Assembly: GCA_028282785.1 (NCBI GenBank)
Contig: JANQHE010000038.1
Coordinates: forward strand, 91,788-155,787
Direction of reading: 5' to 3'
Source: Bacteroidales bacterium
Lineage (GTDB): Bacteria > Bacteroidota > Bacteroidia > Bacteroidales > UBA12077
Length of the DNA: 64,000 nucleotides
Part shown: positions 37,846-46,780 of the stretch, piece after piece
Layout: every line of letters begins with the position of its first letter
Numbering within the stretch: position 1 is the stretch's first letter
The notes under the pieces: model-generated
The model's input: only the letters and a program-made list of their open reading frames with translations
Told to the model about the DNA's origin: nothing
The model's database searches: none
Made by a program: the position numbers and the translations under genes

Positions 37846-37908
37846 TTTATTAAAATAATTAGTTAGTGTTTAGAACCTAAGGATACAAATAAAATTATTA
37901 AATTAATA

Positions 37909-39291
37909 TTACTTTTTGTTTAATGGTAATTCAATTCCTAGTCCTTCTTTTCTATCAATACGTTTTAATAAGAATGCAAATATTACTCCAACAAGTCCAA
38001 GTAAAGCAAACATTAGCATGGTTTGTGTGTAGTCATATGAAGCATTTTGACCAGCTTTTATAGCATCTGAAACTCCGGGATTTGTTTTATCTAATATATT
38101 TCCGGCAATTATTGGAAATGCCCACAATCCCAAATTTTGAATAGAATACATCAAACCATATGCGGTACCAATTTTTGACTCATCAACTAATTTAACAACT
38201 GTTGGCCACATCGAAGCAGGTACCAAACTAAATGCAATACCTAACAAGATCATAGGTAAATAAGGAGAAACGTTTGTTAATCCAAAGGTTAAATGAACTA
38301 ATAAGAGTATTAACGAACCAAAAATCATTACAGAAGCACTTCTACCTTTTCTGTCTATAAATATCCCAAACAATGGCGTTACGATTGCAGTACTTAAAGG
38401 TACCAAGGACGAAATTCTACCACTCAATGCCAAGGAAACACCAAATTTATTATGAATAAAATCTGCTGCAAATGATAAAAACGGAAATACTGCAGAATAA
38501 AATGTTACACAAAGAATTGCAATATAAATAAAGGTTTTATTTGTAATTAGATTTATAATGTCTTTAAACTCAAATTTATCCGGTTTTGTTAACTCTGATG
38601 ATTTTTCTATTTGTTTGTCTAAGGTTAAATCCATTATGCTATAAATGAAAAAAATCAGTAATCCTATACCTACCAGAATTGCAGCGAACCAAACAGCAAA
38701 ACCTACTTTTTCTTCACCAAAAGCCAATAAAGGAGATAAATTTAAAGCTGCCATAGTTCCTAAACGACCAAAGCCAATTTTCAATCCAAAAGCTAATGCC
38801 AGGTTTCGTCCTTTAAACCACTTAACAAGAATTTTACTAATTACAACAATACTGGTTTCTGCGCCAAGGCCATAAAAGAAACGACCTACGCTCATCATTT
38901 TTAACTCCGGTGAATATTTTGTCCAGAAAGAATTCATCCAATCGTAAAATGGCCCACCATTTTTATATATTTCGCTTGCACCATAAGCAGTTATCAGTCC
39001 TCCAATAGCCATAAAGCTAACAAATAACAAACCTGTTTTTCTAATGCCTAGTTTATCTAAGATGATTCCTCCAATAACAGCCATTGCCAGAAAGGTATTC
39101 GGAAAAGAATAAAACGAAACAAATAAACCATAACCCTGACTATCAAATCCAAGATCTTTTTCTAAGATAGATTTTATTGGAGATAAGGCATCATATAAGT
39201 AATAATTGGTAAAAATTACAATACCACCAAGTAACAAAACAAGCCATCTTAGTAAGGCATTGTCTCTTAAAGTTGTTTTTAAATCAGACAT
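37909..39291 (-). CDS. MFS transporter, tandem paralog A
   Basis: Start placed at MSDLKTTLRDNALLRWLVLL, which aligns with the starts of the two upstream paralogs; an ATG 12 codons earlier exists. About 460 residues and 12 membrane helices. The motif-A loop reads GGIILDKLGIRKTG, and a second copy in the middle reads GIFIDRKGRS. The C-terminus ends RKEGLGIELPLNKK, a tail shared by all three paralogs. The array resembles the MFSD1-like branch of the superfamily to my eye, but the substrate is unknown. The gene follows paralog B after a terminator. Confidence 0.85.
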   Translation of the reverse strand: MSDLKTTLRDNALLRWLVLLLGGIVIFTNYYLYDALSPIKSILEKDLGFDSQGYGLFVSFYSFPNTFLAMAVIGGIILDKLGIRKTGLLFVSFMAIGGLITAYGASEIYKNGGPFYDWMNSFWTKYSPELKMMSVGRFFYGLGAETSIVVISKILVKWFKGRNLALAFGLKIGFGRLGTMAALNLSPLLAFGEEKVGFAVWFAAILVGIGLLIFFIYSIMDLTLDKQIEKSSELTKPDKFEFKDIINLITNKTFIYIAILCVTFYSAVFPFLSFAADFIHNKFGVSLALSGRISSLVPLSTAIVTPLFGIFIDRKGRSASVMIFGSLILLLVHLTFGLTNVSPYLPMILLGIAFSLVPASMWPTVVKLVDESKIGTAYGLMYSIQNLGLWAFPIIAGNILDKTNPGVSDAIKAGQNASYDYTQTMLMFALLGLVGVIFAFLLKRIDRKEGLGIELPLNKK

Positions 39292-39335
39292 ATTCAGAAT
39301 TTTAATTTTAGAACCACAATGATACAAATAAAAAT

Positions 39336-39364
39336 AAAAAAAGCTGCCCTGAATGACAGCTTTT
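39336..39364 (-). terminator. Terminator between MFS paralogs B and A
   Basis: AAAAGCTG/CAGCTTTT stem; on the minus strand it ends in a T run, 25 bp after the stop of paralog B. Confidence 0.75.
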
Positions 39365-39388
39365 GAAATATGAAATTTTTAGATAATC

Positions 39389-40963
39389 CTATTTATCGTC
39401 TCCAATTGATACTTCAGCTCCAGAAGGAAGTTCAAGCCCATAACCTTGTTTTCTATCTGCTTTCTTTAGTAAAAATGCAAGAAAAATTGAAATAACACCA
39501 CAAATTACCAATACAAAAATAGGAATTGTATAATCGTAGTTTGCTTCTCCTGACCTAATTGCATCAAGGTCATTTCTATTTACAAAATCTAATAATGCTC
39601 CAATCCCCCAGAAGAATAAACCTAATCCCCAGTTCTGGATAGTAAACATTGAAGCGTAAGCGGTCCCCAATCTTGATTCAGCAACTATCTTAGCTACAGA
39701 AGGCCACATAGCAGCTGGTACTAATGAAAATGCTATTCCTAAACTTAAAAGCCCTAAATAAGCTAAATACACACTGTTAAATAACGATAGTGATACATGA
39801 GCAAATATTAACAGTAAGGCTCCTAAAATCATAAGAGATGCTGCCTTACCTTTTTTATCAACATAATTCCCAAATATTGGAGTAAATAATATTGTACCAA
39901 CAGGTATTAAACTTGCAGTTTTTGACCCATTTTGGAACCAAATGTTTAACTGGGTTTTTATACCAATTATATAAGCAATAAATACCACAAATACCACAGC
40001 AAGAAATGCATACTTACTTGTTTTGTTTTTAATTTTCCCCGGGACAACTGAAAATAATATTGCAAATATGAAAAATACAATATATACACTGGCATTTCCT
40101 AAAGTTGTACTGCCAAATAATATAATATTTCCATTAGCTGCCAAATCATTTGAGAAATTGAACTTATTAATTAATAGGTCGGGAGCATATTGAATAAATG
40201 GAAATACTGCAGCATAGAACGACACACATAATAAAGCAATAAATAAGAAGGATCTGTTTGATATTAATTTAATTAAATCTGAGAATTTAAATTCATCTTC
40301 ACTCGAAGCTGCCTTTTCAGATTTTAATTGCTTATCTAGTTTTACATCAAAGAAAAGGTAAATCACAAATAATAATAAAGTGATTCCAATGATTGTTGCT
40401 GCTAACGAAACAGCAGTTGAAACATGGCCTCCCGCAATATCTCCGGAAAGAGCAATACCCATTGCGCTTCCTAATCGCCCGAATCCCATACTAATTGCCA
40501 TTGCTAATGCAAGCTCATACCCTTTAAACCATTTAACAACAGTACGGTTTACTACTACACAAACAACCTCAAGTCCTGAACCAAATAGGATACGGCCAAA
40601 AATCATCCAACCTAACATCGTCGAATGTTCTTGCCCAAAGAATCCTTCTGTAGCAAGAGCAGATATAACCCCTCCAAGAACAGCTAAACCTCCAAATAAT
40701 AACCCGGCTAACCTCACACCCCATTTATCCAAGATCATACCACCGATAATGATCATACCAAACATATTAGCTATGGTTGTTAATCCAATAATTCGCCCAA
40801 ACTCTTCACTTGAATAACCTAATTCGCTTTCCATTAAACCTTTTAGCCCGCCATAAAAATCCTGGAACCAATATGTACTAAATAATAAGGAACTTATTAA
40901 TATTAACACCAACCACCTTATAACAGTTGAGTCCTTAATTGTCTTTTTTATTACTTCAGTCAT
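39389..40963 (-). CDS. MFS transporter, tandem paralog B with an extra two-helix insertion
   Basis: The 524 residues align with its neighbours from start (KKTIKDSTVIRWLVLILISS) to the RKQGYGLELPSG tail. The motif-A loop reads GGMILDKWGVRLAG. Between the FSNDLAAN and PVGTILFTPIFGNYVDKKGK segments, where A and C have only a short loop (for example SLVPLSTAI), it has about 65 extra residues with two hydrophobic helices (ASVYIVFFIFAILFSVV and YAFLAVVFVVFIAYIIG). It may thus have 14 helices. The substrate is unknown. Confidence 0.85.
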   Translation of the reverse strand: MTEVIKKTIKDSTVIRWLVLILISSLLFSTYWFQDFYGGLKGLMESELGYSSEEFGRIIGLTTIANMFGMIIIGGMILDKWGVRLAGLLFGGLAVLGGVISALATEGFFGQEHSTMLGWMIFGRILFGSGLEVVCVVVNRTVVKWFKGYELALAMAISMGFGRLGSAMGIALSGDIAGGHVSTAVSLAATIIGITLLLFVIYLFFDVKLDKQLKSEKAASSEDEFKFSDLIKLISNRSFLFIALLCVSFYAAVFPFIQYAPDLLINKFNFSNDLAANGNIILFGSTTLGNASVYIVFFIFAILFSVVPGKIKNKTSKYAFLAVVFVVFIAYIIGIKTQLNIWFQNGSKTASLIPVGTILFTPIFGNYVDKKGKAASLMILGALLLIFAHVSLSLFNSVYLAYLGLLSLGIAFSLVPAAMWPSVAKIVAESRLGTAYASMFTIQNWGLGLFFWGIGALLDFVNRNDLDAIRSGEANYDYTIPIFVLVICGVISIFLAFLLKKADRKQGYGLELPSGAEVSIGDDK

Positions 40964-41027
40964 TTTGTTAAAATTTTATTTTTCAATTGTTTCGTTAATT
41001 TCTAGTTAAGATAAGTAGCAAATGTAC

Positions 41028-41054
41028 AAAAAAGGCTACCATTTTTGGCAGCCT
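41028..41054 (-). terminator. Terminator downstream of MFS paralog C
   Basis: On the minus strand, AGGCTGCC pairs with GGTAGCCT (one mismatch) across an A-rich loop and is followed by T6. Confidence 0.7.
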
Positions 41055-41076
41055 ACAAGTAATTATGTTGTAAAAC

Positions 41077-42516
41077 CTATTTCTGAATATTAGGTAATTC
41101 TAAGCCAAATCCTTTACGTTTATCTTCAGCTTTTAATAAAAATCCAAATATTGTAGCCAATATTGTTAATGCAACAAAAATTAACCAAGTTGACGAATAA
41201 TCAAACATTGGAATTTCGCCTGCTTCCCTAAGTGTTTGAATTTTACCAGTTATTTCATTTGCAGGAACTCCCTGCTCTCTAAAAGTATTGATAGCTGTTT
41301 CTATTTTTTCGTTAACGCCAGGATTAGTTCTATCTAAAACTACTCCCAATAAAATAGGTACTAACATTAATCCGATATTTTGAACATAAAAAATTAGAGC
41401 ATAAGCCGACCCTAGTTGTTTTTCCGGAATAATTTTAGGAACTGAAGGCCACATTGCTGAAGGAACTAAAGAGAAAGCGATACCTAATAAAACTACCGCA
41501 AAAATTGCAACCCACGTTGCTGTTAAGGATGGAACATAAAAAATAGAATGAACTATTACCAATAAAAGAGCTCCTAGTATCATTATTGAAGCGCCTTTTC
41601 CCAATTTATCATAAACATAACCAAAAAGTGGAGTTAGTAATATTGTACCAAAAGGTAAAATAGAAGGTATATCTCCAGCAGTTGCTGGGTCAACACCAAA
41701 CTTATTAACCATTAAACCCGATGAAAATTTATAAAATGGGAATACTGCCGAATAAAACAATAAACATAAAATAGCAATATACCAGAATCCTTTGCTTGTT
41801 ATAATAACTTTAATATCAGATATTTTAAATGGTTCTTCATCTGATGCGTCTTCTACAATTTGCTTATCTAATTTGGTATCCATTATACAATAAACAATGA
41901 ATAAAATTAAACCTATACATAGAGCAATAGCACCTAGTAATACTGATGTAGGAATATTAAAGCTATCAGCAATACGCGGTGAGAAAAATAAAGCCGTAAA
42001 TGACCCTAAACGAGCTAATGCCATTTCAGAACCCATTGCCAATGCCATTTCTTTACCTTGAAACCATTTTACAATTATTCTTGATACCGTTATGCCAGCA
42101 CCTTCTGCTCCCACACAGAAAATTGCAAAACCTGCAGCTGAAATAAACACTCTTGAATCAATTCCAATAATAGTTGAACCCAATTCGAAGTTTCCTGCAA
42201 AAGCATAGTACTTAATAAAAGCTCCAAGTATCATAACAAGCCCGGAACTAACTGCTGTAAATTTGATACCCATTTTATCTAATACAATACCTGCAATTAT
42301 TAACATAAATGCAAATACATTTAAATAACCTTGAGCTCCTGTTACTATTCCCCAGTCTGTTCCACTCCACCCATATGTGCTTTGAATAAGTGTTTGTAAT
42401 GGAGAAAGAACTTCCATAAAAGTATACGCAATAAGCATAGTAACTGAAACAAGAATTAATACAAACCATCGAGCGGATGCATTATCTCTTAAAGTAGACT
42501 TTATCTTTTCCGTCAT
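41077..42516 (-). CDS. MFS transporter, tandem paralog C
   Basis: This is the first gene of the array (479 residues). It starts MTEKIKSTLRDNASARWFVL like the others; the motif-A loop is AGIVLDKMGIKFTA and the tail RKGFGLELPNIQK. A polar loop before the last helices is about 20 residues longer than in A and B (around residues 405-440). Twelve membrane helices are expected. The terminators between the array members suggest that each can be expressed on its own. Confidence 0.85.
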   Translation of the reverse strand: MTEKIKSTLRDNASARWFVLILVSVTMLIAYTFMEVLSPLQTLIQSTYGWSGTDWGIVTGAQGYLNVFAFMLIIAGIVLDKMGIKFTAVSSGLVMILGAFIKYYAFAGNFELGSTIIGIDSRVFISAAGFAIFCVGAEGAGITVSRIIVKWFQGKEMALAMGSEMALARLGSFTALFFSPRIADSFNIPTSVLLGAIALCIGLILFIVYCIMDTKLDKQIVEDASDEEPFKISDIKVIITSKGFWYIAILCLLFYSAVFPFYKFSSGLMVNKFGVDPATAGDIPSILPFGTILLTPLFGYVYDKLGKGASIMILGALLLVIVHSIFYVPSLTATWVAIFAVVLLGIAFSLVPSAMWPSVPKIIPEKQLGSAYALIFYVQNIGLMLVPILLGVVLDRTNPGVNEKIETAINTFREQGVPANEITGKIQTLREAGEIPMFDYSSTWLIFVALTILATIFGFLLKAEDKRKGFGLELPNIQK

Positions 42517-42641
42517 AATTATTTAGTTAGTTAATATTTTCTTAATCTATGCGAATATAAAATAATTCAGTATTTAAAAAAACGATTTGAGTTAAATCAT
42601 GGTATAAAACATCTAATAATTATTAAGATTATGTTAAAAGC

Positions 42642-42673
42642 AAAAAGAGCCGGCTACAATTGCCAGCTCTTTA
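42642..42673 (-). terminator. Terminator downstream of the SPOR lipoprotein gene
   Basis: AAAGAGCCGGC/GCCAGCTCTTT stem with one mismatch and a five-base loop; T5 follows on the minus strand. Confidence 0.7.
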
Positions 42674-42692
42674 TCTTTATCTAAAAGTCAAA

Positions 42693-43145
42693 TTATTCTC
42701 TAATATAAATCCATGATGTTGATTCAACAGCATCACGGGCTTTTCCTAATTCCACAACCGCTTCTCTCCAAGACTTGTAAGCTCCAATACTTACCATTTG
42801 GAAATTATAATTATTAGTTAAAATCTCGGTTTGATAACCTTTTTTACCCATTAGATCATTATAAGCAGTAGCATATTGCGGAGTTTTAAAGCTTCCGACA
42901 ATTACATGAAACTTATATAGTTTACGTCTCTCTTCTTCAGCCTTTCTAGCTGCTTCTTTTTTTGCCTGCTCTTCTTTTTGCTTTTTAAGCTTTAAAGCTT
43001 TTGCTTTTTTCTGAGCATTTGCTATACTGTCTTTCTTTCTTTGAGCTTCTATTCTGGCTTGTTCTTCTCGTTTTTTCTTACCAAACATATTACAGCCTGA
43101 GCTGAATAGAACAATTAAACTAAGTATAAATACTAACTTTCTCAT
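42693..43145 (-). CDS. SPOR domain lipoprotein
   Basis: The 150 residues begin with a lipoprotein signal peptide ending LFSSGC (Cys18), followed by a long, highly charged Lys/Glu/Ala helix (about 22-75) and a C-terminal SPOR domain (about 77-150; YKFHVIVGSFKTPQYATAY, and later VSIGAYKSWREAVVEL). SPOR domains bind denuded peptidoglycan, often at the septum. The protein is probably anchored in the outer membrane and reaches the cell wall through the helix. It is monocistronic. Confidence 0.92.
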   Translation of the reverse strand: MRKLVFILSLIVLFSSGCNMFGKKKREEQARIEAQRKKDSIANAQKKAKALKLKKQKEEQAKKEAARKAEEERRKLYKFHVIVGSFKTPQYATAYNDLMGKKGYQTEILTNNYNFQMVSIGAYKSWREAVVELGKARDAVESTSWIYIRE

Positions 43146-43404
43146 TATAACTAAGTATTATGTTGATTTTGAGTTTATAATACAAAGATATATAAAAATA
43201 CCTGTCAGTTTCAAATAAAATTAGCATAAATTTCTGTATTTAAAATATTTATGAAAACCACAAACTTTATTCATTAAACTAAATCCACCTAAAGCATTGA
43301 TTTATTTACATATAACTCTCAACTCCCATTATTACTACAGTATAAAGCTTTACATATTGAGTATTTTTTTTAAATTGTGAGATCAAAATTTAAATTAACC
43401 GAAC

Positions 43405-45306
43405 ATGACAACGATTATCGACCTTTTTGAAAATAGTGTAAACAAATATTCATCGAATTCTTTTCTTTGGGAAAAGAAAACCGACAAATATGAATCACTT
43501 ACCTATCAAGAAGTTTTAGAGAAAACAAAGATATTAGCTGCCGGATTAATTTCCTTAAATGTAAAAAAAGAAGATCGTATTGCCTTGTTATCTGAAGGAA
43601 GAAACTATTGGGTAATGAGTGAATTAGCAATTTTGTGTACCGGTGCGATCAATGTTCCTTTATCTGTAAAATTAGATGCCGGAACTGATCTTAAATTCAG
43701 ATTAGAACATTCGGGAACTAAAATGATATTTGTTTCGAATGCACAGGCACAAAAAGTAAAGCAAGTTAAAAATGATTTACCTGAACTTGAGAAAGTTATA
43801 TATCTTGATCCGCAGGAAAATTATGATAGAGATGAAACATATATTGAAGATGTATTTAAGCAAGGTGAAGAGTACTTTAAATCGAACCGAGAAGAATTTA
43901 ATAAAATAAAAAGTGACGTTAAGCCTAACGATTTAGCTAACATCAGTTATACGTCGGGAACAACTGCTGATCCAAAAGGGATCATGCTCACACATAGAAA
44001 CTATACTGCAAATGTTGAACAGGCATGTAGCTTAATGTATATTCCGGAACATTATAAAACTTTAACTATTTTGCCATTAGATCATTCTTTTGCACACACC
44101 GCAGGGATATATAGTTTTATGGCTTACGGAGCAAGTTTGGCCTTTGTTCAGTCCGGAAAAACTGCAATGGAAACTTTAAAAAATATTCCAATTAATATTA
44201 AGGAAACCAAGCCTAATATAATTCTAAGTGTACCAGCATTAGCCAAGAATTTTAAGAAAAACATAGAAAAGGGTATTACGGATAAAGGAGCTACGGCAGA
44301 AAAACTATTCAATTTTGCGTTAAAACTTTCGTACAGCTATAATAAGGAAGGTTTTAATAAAGGTGGATTTCTACATTTCTGGAAAAAACCTTTAATAAAC
44401 TTATTTGATAAAATTTTATTCAGTAAAATCAGAGAAGGGTTTGGAGGGGAATTAAAGTTTTTCATTGGTGGCGGAGCTTTACTTGATATAGAGTTGCAAA
44501 GGTTTTATTATGCCATTGGAATGCCAATGTTCCAGGGATATGGATTATCGGAATCAGCACCAATTATATCATCCAATTCTGCGAAAAGGCATAAGTTTGG
44601 GTCATCCGGATACCTGGTAACAAATCTTGACTTAAAAATCTGTGATGATGATGGAAATGAACTCCCGGTTGGACAAAAAGGCGAAATTATATGCAAGGGA
44701 GAAAATATAATGGTAGGTTATTGGAAAAATGAAAAAGCTACGAACGAAACATTAAAGAATGGATGGCTACATACCGGTGATTTGGGTTATATGGATAAAG
44801 ATGGTTTTCTTTATGTTTTAGGTAGGTTTAAAAGTTTATTAATTGGAAATGATGGTGAAAAATATAGTCCGGAATCCATCGAAGAGGCTTTAGTCGAACA
44901 AACAAAGTTCATAGACCAGGTAATGTTGTTCAACGATCAAAGCCCTTATACTGTTGGCTTGATTGTTCCGAAGAAAGAAGCTTTAAAAAAAGCCGTAAAA
45001 GAAATTAACCTGGAAATTGATACTACCGAAGGACAAAAATCTGCATTACAAAAACTTCAAGAAGAAATAGATGAATTCAAAAAAGGAGGTAAATTTGAGG
45101 GACAATTCCCGGAACGATGGTTACCGGCGGCTATTGCTGTTATAGCCGAACCATTTTCTGAAGAAAATAAATTGATAAACTCGACTTTAAAAATGGTACG
45201 CGGTAAAATAATCGAATATCATAAAGATAAACTTGAATACCTGTTTACACCTGATGCAAAAGAGATTGTTAATACTAAAAATCTCGAAGAAGTAACTAAA
45301 TTTTAA
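43405..45306 (+). CDS. AMP-forming long-chain acyl-CoA synthetase-type ligase
   Basis: This 633-residue ANL-superfamily enzyme has the AMP-binding loop ISYTSGTTADPKGIMLTH (about 176-193), GYGLSESAPI (about 380), and WLHTGDLGYMDKDGFLYVLGR (about 455). Such enzymes activate fatty acids with ATP and CoA for degradation or lipid synthesis. The length and the bulky mid-region fit long-chain acyl-CoA synthetases rather than acetyl-CoA synthetase. Substrate length cannot be read from sequence. It is monocistronic. Confidence 0.92.
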   Translation: MTTIIDLFENSVNKYSSNSFLWEKKTDKYESLTYQEVLEKTKILAAGLISLNVKKEDRIALLSEGRNYWVMSELAILCTGAINVPLSVKLDAGTDLKFRLEHSGTKMIFVSNAQAQKVKQVKNDLPELEKVIYLDPQENYDRDETYIEDVFKQGEEYFKSNREEFNKIKSDVKPNDLANISYTSGTTADPKGIMLTHRNYTANVEQACSLMYIPEHYKTLTILPLDHSFAHTAGIYSFMAYGASLAFVQSGKTAMETLKNIPINIKETKPNIILSVPALAKNFKKNIEKGITDKGATAEKLFNFALKLSYSYNKEGFNKGGFLHFWKKPLINLFDKILFSKIREGFGGELKFFIGGGALLDIELQRFYYAIGMPMFQGYGLSESAPIISSNSAKRHKFGSSGYLVTNLDLKICDDDGNELPVGQKGEIICKGENIMVGYWKNEKATNETLKNGWLHTGDLGYMDKDGFLYVLGRFKSLLIGNDGEKYSPESIEEALVEQTKFIDQVMLFNDQSPYTVGLIVPKKEALKKAVKEINLEIDTTEGQKSALQKLQEEIDEFKKGGKFEGQFPERWLPAAIAVIAEPFSEENKLINSTLKMVRGKIIEYHKDKLEYLFTPDAKEIVNTKNLEEVTKF

Positions 45307-45315
45307 TGAAAAAAA

Positions 45316-45414
45316 GAATAATGAATATTGATTAACGAATTTCGATTTAAGAATAAAAATAAATTTAACAAGAAATTCAAAATTCATTATTCAGTGTTCT
45401 ATATTCGTTATTCG
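45316..45414. repeat. Imperfect long inverted repeat in an intergenic region
   Basis: The left arm (45316-45343) and right arm (45372-45392) match over about 20 positions, beginning with GAATAATGAAT. The adjoining TTCTATATTCGTTATTCG word is of a type I know as dispersed repeats in Bacteroidota intergenic DNA. It follows the acyl-CoA synthetase stop. It may form an RNA hairpin or be a decayed mobile repeat. Confidence 0.5.
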
Positions 45415-45446
45415 AAAAATGTTATAAGATTAAATTAAGAAGAAGA

Positions 45447-45473
45447 AAGCCCGGACACCACTCCGGGCTTTTT
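45447..45473. terminator. Terminator, acyl-CoA synthetase region
   Basis: AAGCCCGGA/TCCGGGCTT stem with a six-base loop and a T5 run, GC-rich against an AT-rich background. It lies between the convergent synthetase and outer-membrane protein genes. Confidence 0.85.
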
Positions 45474-45543
45474 AGTGGCTTTCACCACAAACGTGCTAAC
45501 AATCAAACCGCCTATTTAGCGTAAAAGAAAACGTTACTTAGAA

Positions 45544-46185
45544 CTAAAATCTATAGCCAAATCCAAACTTTACATTCCATGAGTAGGCGTTCTCCTGTGT
45601 TTGATCTTTGGCTGGTTCTATTTTGTTGTTGTTGTTGTTCTTACCCAACAGAATACCAGTAAATGCACTGGCATTAATAAACAAATGTTGAAAAATGTCT
45701 TGCTCCAAACCTATTCCGACATAGTGTTGAATTAAAGTCACTTTTTCAGGTTCTTCAAGATCTCCAATATAATAAAAATCACTTTCTGTTATAATTAAAT
45801 TGTTATTTTTCTGCGTATTACTTATTTTTCTTTGATATACCAGATTATATACAACATATGGACGTAAAGAATAATTTCCAATGTGATAATCGTCCGATCT
45901 ATCTTTTTTATTCAAGAATATCTTATGTATAAATTCAGCTCCATTAATACCTTCTTCTTCATCAATAATAGCCGCAAGTTCATAGGTCCTTCTGGCCTTT
46001 ACAAGATTTAATCCGACGGTTAAAATACCACCACCTATTTCATTATTAATTGATTGATTAATTGAACTACCCACAACCAATGGAATATAACTTTCTTGAG
46101 CTTTAGAAACACCAATTTGCAAGCATAGTAATAGAATTATAATTGTATAGCGTTTTATTCTATGTTGTGGGTAGTGGTTCCTCAT
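45544..46185 (-). CDS. Predicted outer-membrane beta-barrel protein
   Basis: The 213 residues start with a signal peptide (about 1-29, ending SKAQ). The mature part shows alternating amphipathic strands and ends in Tyr-Arg-Phe (WNVKFGFGYRF), the aromatic C-terminus of Bam-inserted barrels. I do not recognise a named family. It lies 8 bp downstream of a single-domain response regulator in what looks like a sigma-54-driven operon, an odd pairing that suggests a role in the same signalling pathway. Confidence 0.65.
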   Translation of the reverse strand: MRNHYPQHRIKRYTIIILLLCLQIGVSKAQESYIPLVVGSSINQSINNEIGGGILTVGLNLVKARRTYELAAIIDEEEGINGAEFIHKIFLNKKDRSDDYHIGNYSLRPYVVYNLVYQRKISNTQKNNNLIITESDFYYIGDLEEPEKVTLIQHYVGIGLEQDIFQHLFINASAFTGILLGKNNNNNKIEPAKDQTQENAYSWNVKFGFGYRF

Positions 46186-46193
46186 GTAATTTT

Positions 46194-46553
46194 TTATACT
46201 AGTTCTACCGTTTTTTTTATTTTTTCCAATAACTCATCAAATTGAATTGGCTTATTAATAAAGTCTTTTGCTCCTAATTCTAAGGATCTTACCTTATAAT
46301 CCGTATCCGCACTTGCCGTAATTACAATCACAGGTGTCTCAATTTGATGCTTATTTAAATGATTCAAAAAATCAAAACCACTAAACTCTGGCATCATAAC
46401 GTCAAGTATAACCAGTTCAATTTTTTCTTTTGAGAGAATATCAATGGCATCCGGGCCATTTAGTGTTGTAACAACTTCAAATTCCTTTTCTTCCAGCAAA
46501 TTCTGAAGCAAAATATTGTTTATGGTTGAATCGTCAACTACTAAAATTTTCAT
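46194..46553 (-). CDS. Single-domain response regulator
   Basis: The 119-residue receiver has the acidic pair in VVDDST, the phospho-acceptor Asp in LVILDVMMPEFSGFDF (about residue 53), the Thr in VIVITASAD and the Lys in FINKPIQF. It has no output domain. It is the first gene of an operon with the beta-barrel gene. Upstream lie a sigma-54-like promoter and three copies of a palindromic site next to the gene of a sigma-54 activator. Confidence 0.92.
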   Translation of the reverse strand: MKILVVDDSTINNILLQNLLEEKEFEVVTTLNGPDAIDILSKEKIELVILDVMMPEFSGFDFLNHLNKHQIETPVIVITASADTDYKVRSLELGAKDFINKPIQFDELLEKIKKTVELV

Positions 46554-46586
46554 TTTGGTATAATTTCGTTAACACAACTTAAAATA

Positions 46587-46603
46587 TTCAACACTTGTAC
46601 CAA
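46587..46603 (-). promoter_or_regulatory. Sigma-54-like (-24/-12) promoter for the response regulator operon
   Basis: On the minus strand TTGGTACAAGTGTTGAA fits the sigma-54 consensus YTGGCACGrNNNTTGCW: the -24 GG and the -12 TTG are 10 bp apart as required, but C is T after GG and the -12 GC is GA. It lies 34 bp before the start codon. Confidence 0.55.
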
Positions 46604-46666
46604 AACTTATAACCAACTAACAAACATGAAATTAGCTATTTAAATGGATTCTAAATAGTTCCATTT

Positions 46667-46780
46667 GTAAGAAATTTAACACAACACAGGTATTAAACTG
46701 TAAGAAATCTTACAGTTTTGAGATAAATCAATAATTCGTTAAAATGTATTAAGGGCTTACAAAATTGTAAGAAAACTTAC
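46667..46780. promoter_or_regulatory. Three palindromic activator sites upstream of the sigma-54 promoter
   Basis: Sites GTAAGAAATTTAAC (46667-46680), GTAAGAAATCTTAC (46700-46713) and GTAAGAAAACTTAC (46767-46780) share GTAAGAAAnnTTAC. The middle one extends to an 11+11 inverted repeat at 46695-46718. Spacing is 33 and 67 bp. The last overlaps the stop codon of the activator gene. They stand roughly 95-200 bp upstream of the predicted transcription start, the normal place for enhancer-binding activators. Confidence 0.65.

Noticed and set aside
40380..40817. 145-codon open frame antisense to MFS paralog B
   Set aside because: The opposite strand encodes a conserved transporter across the same stretch; the Pro/Asn-rich product is typical of antisense artefacts.
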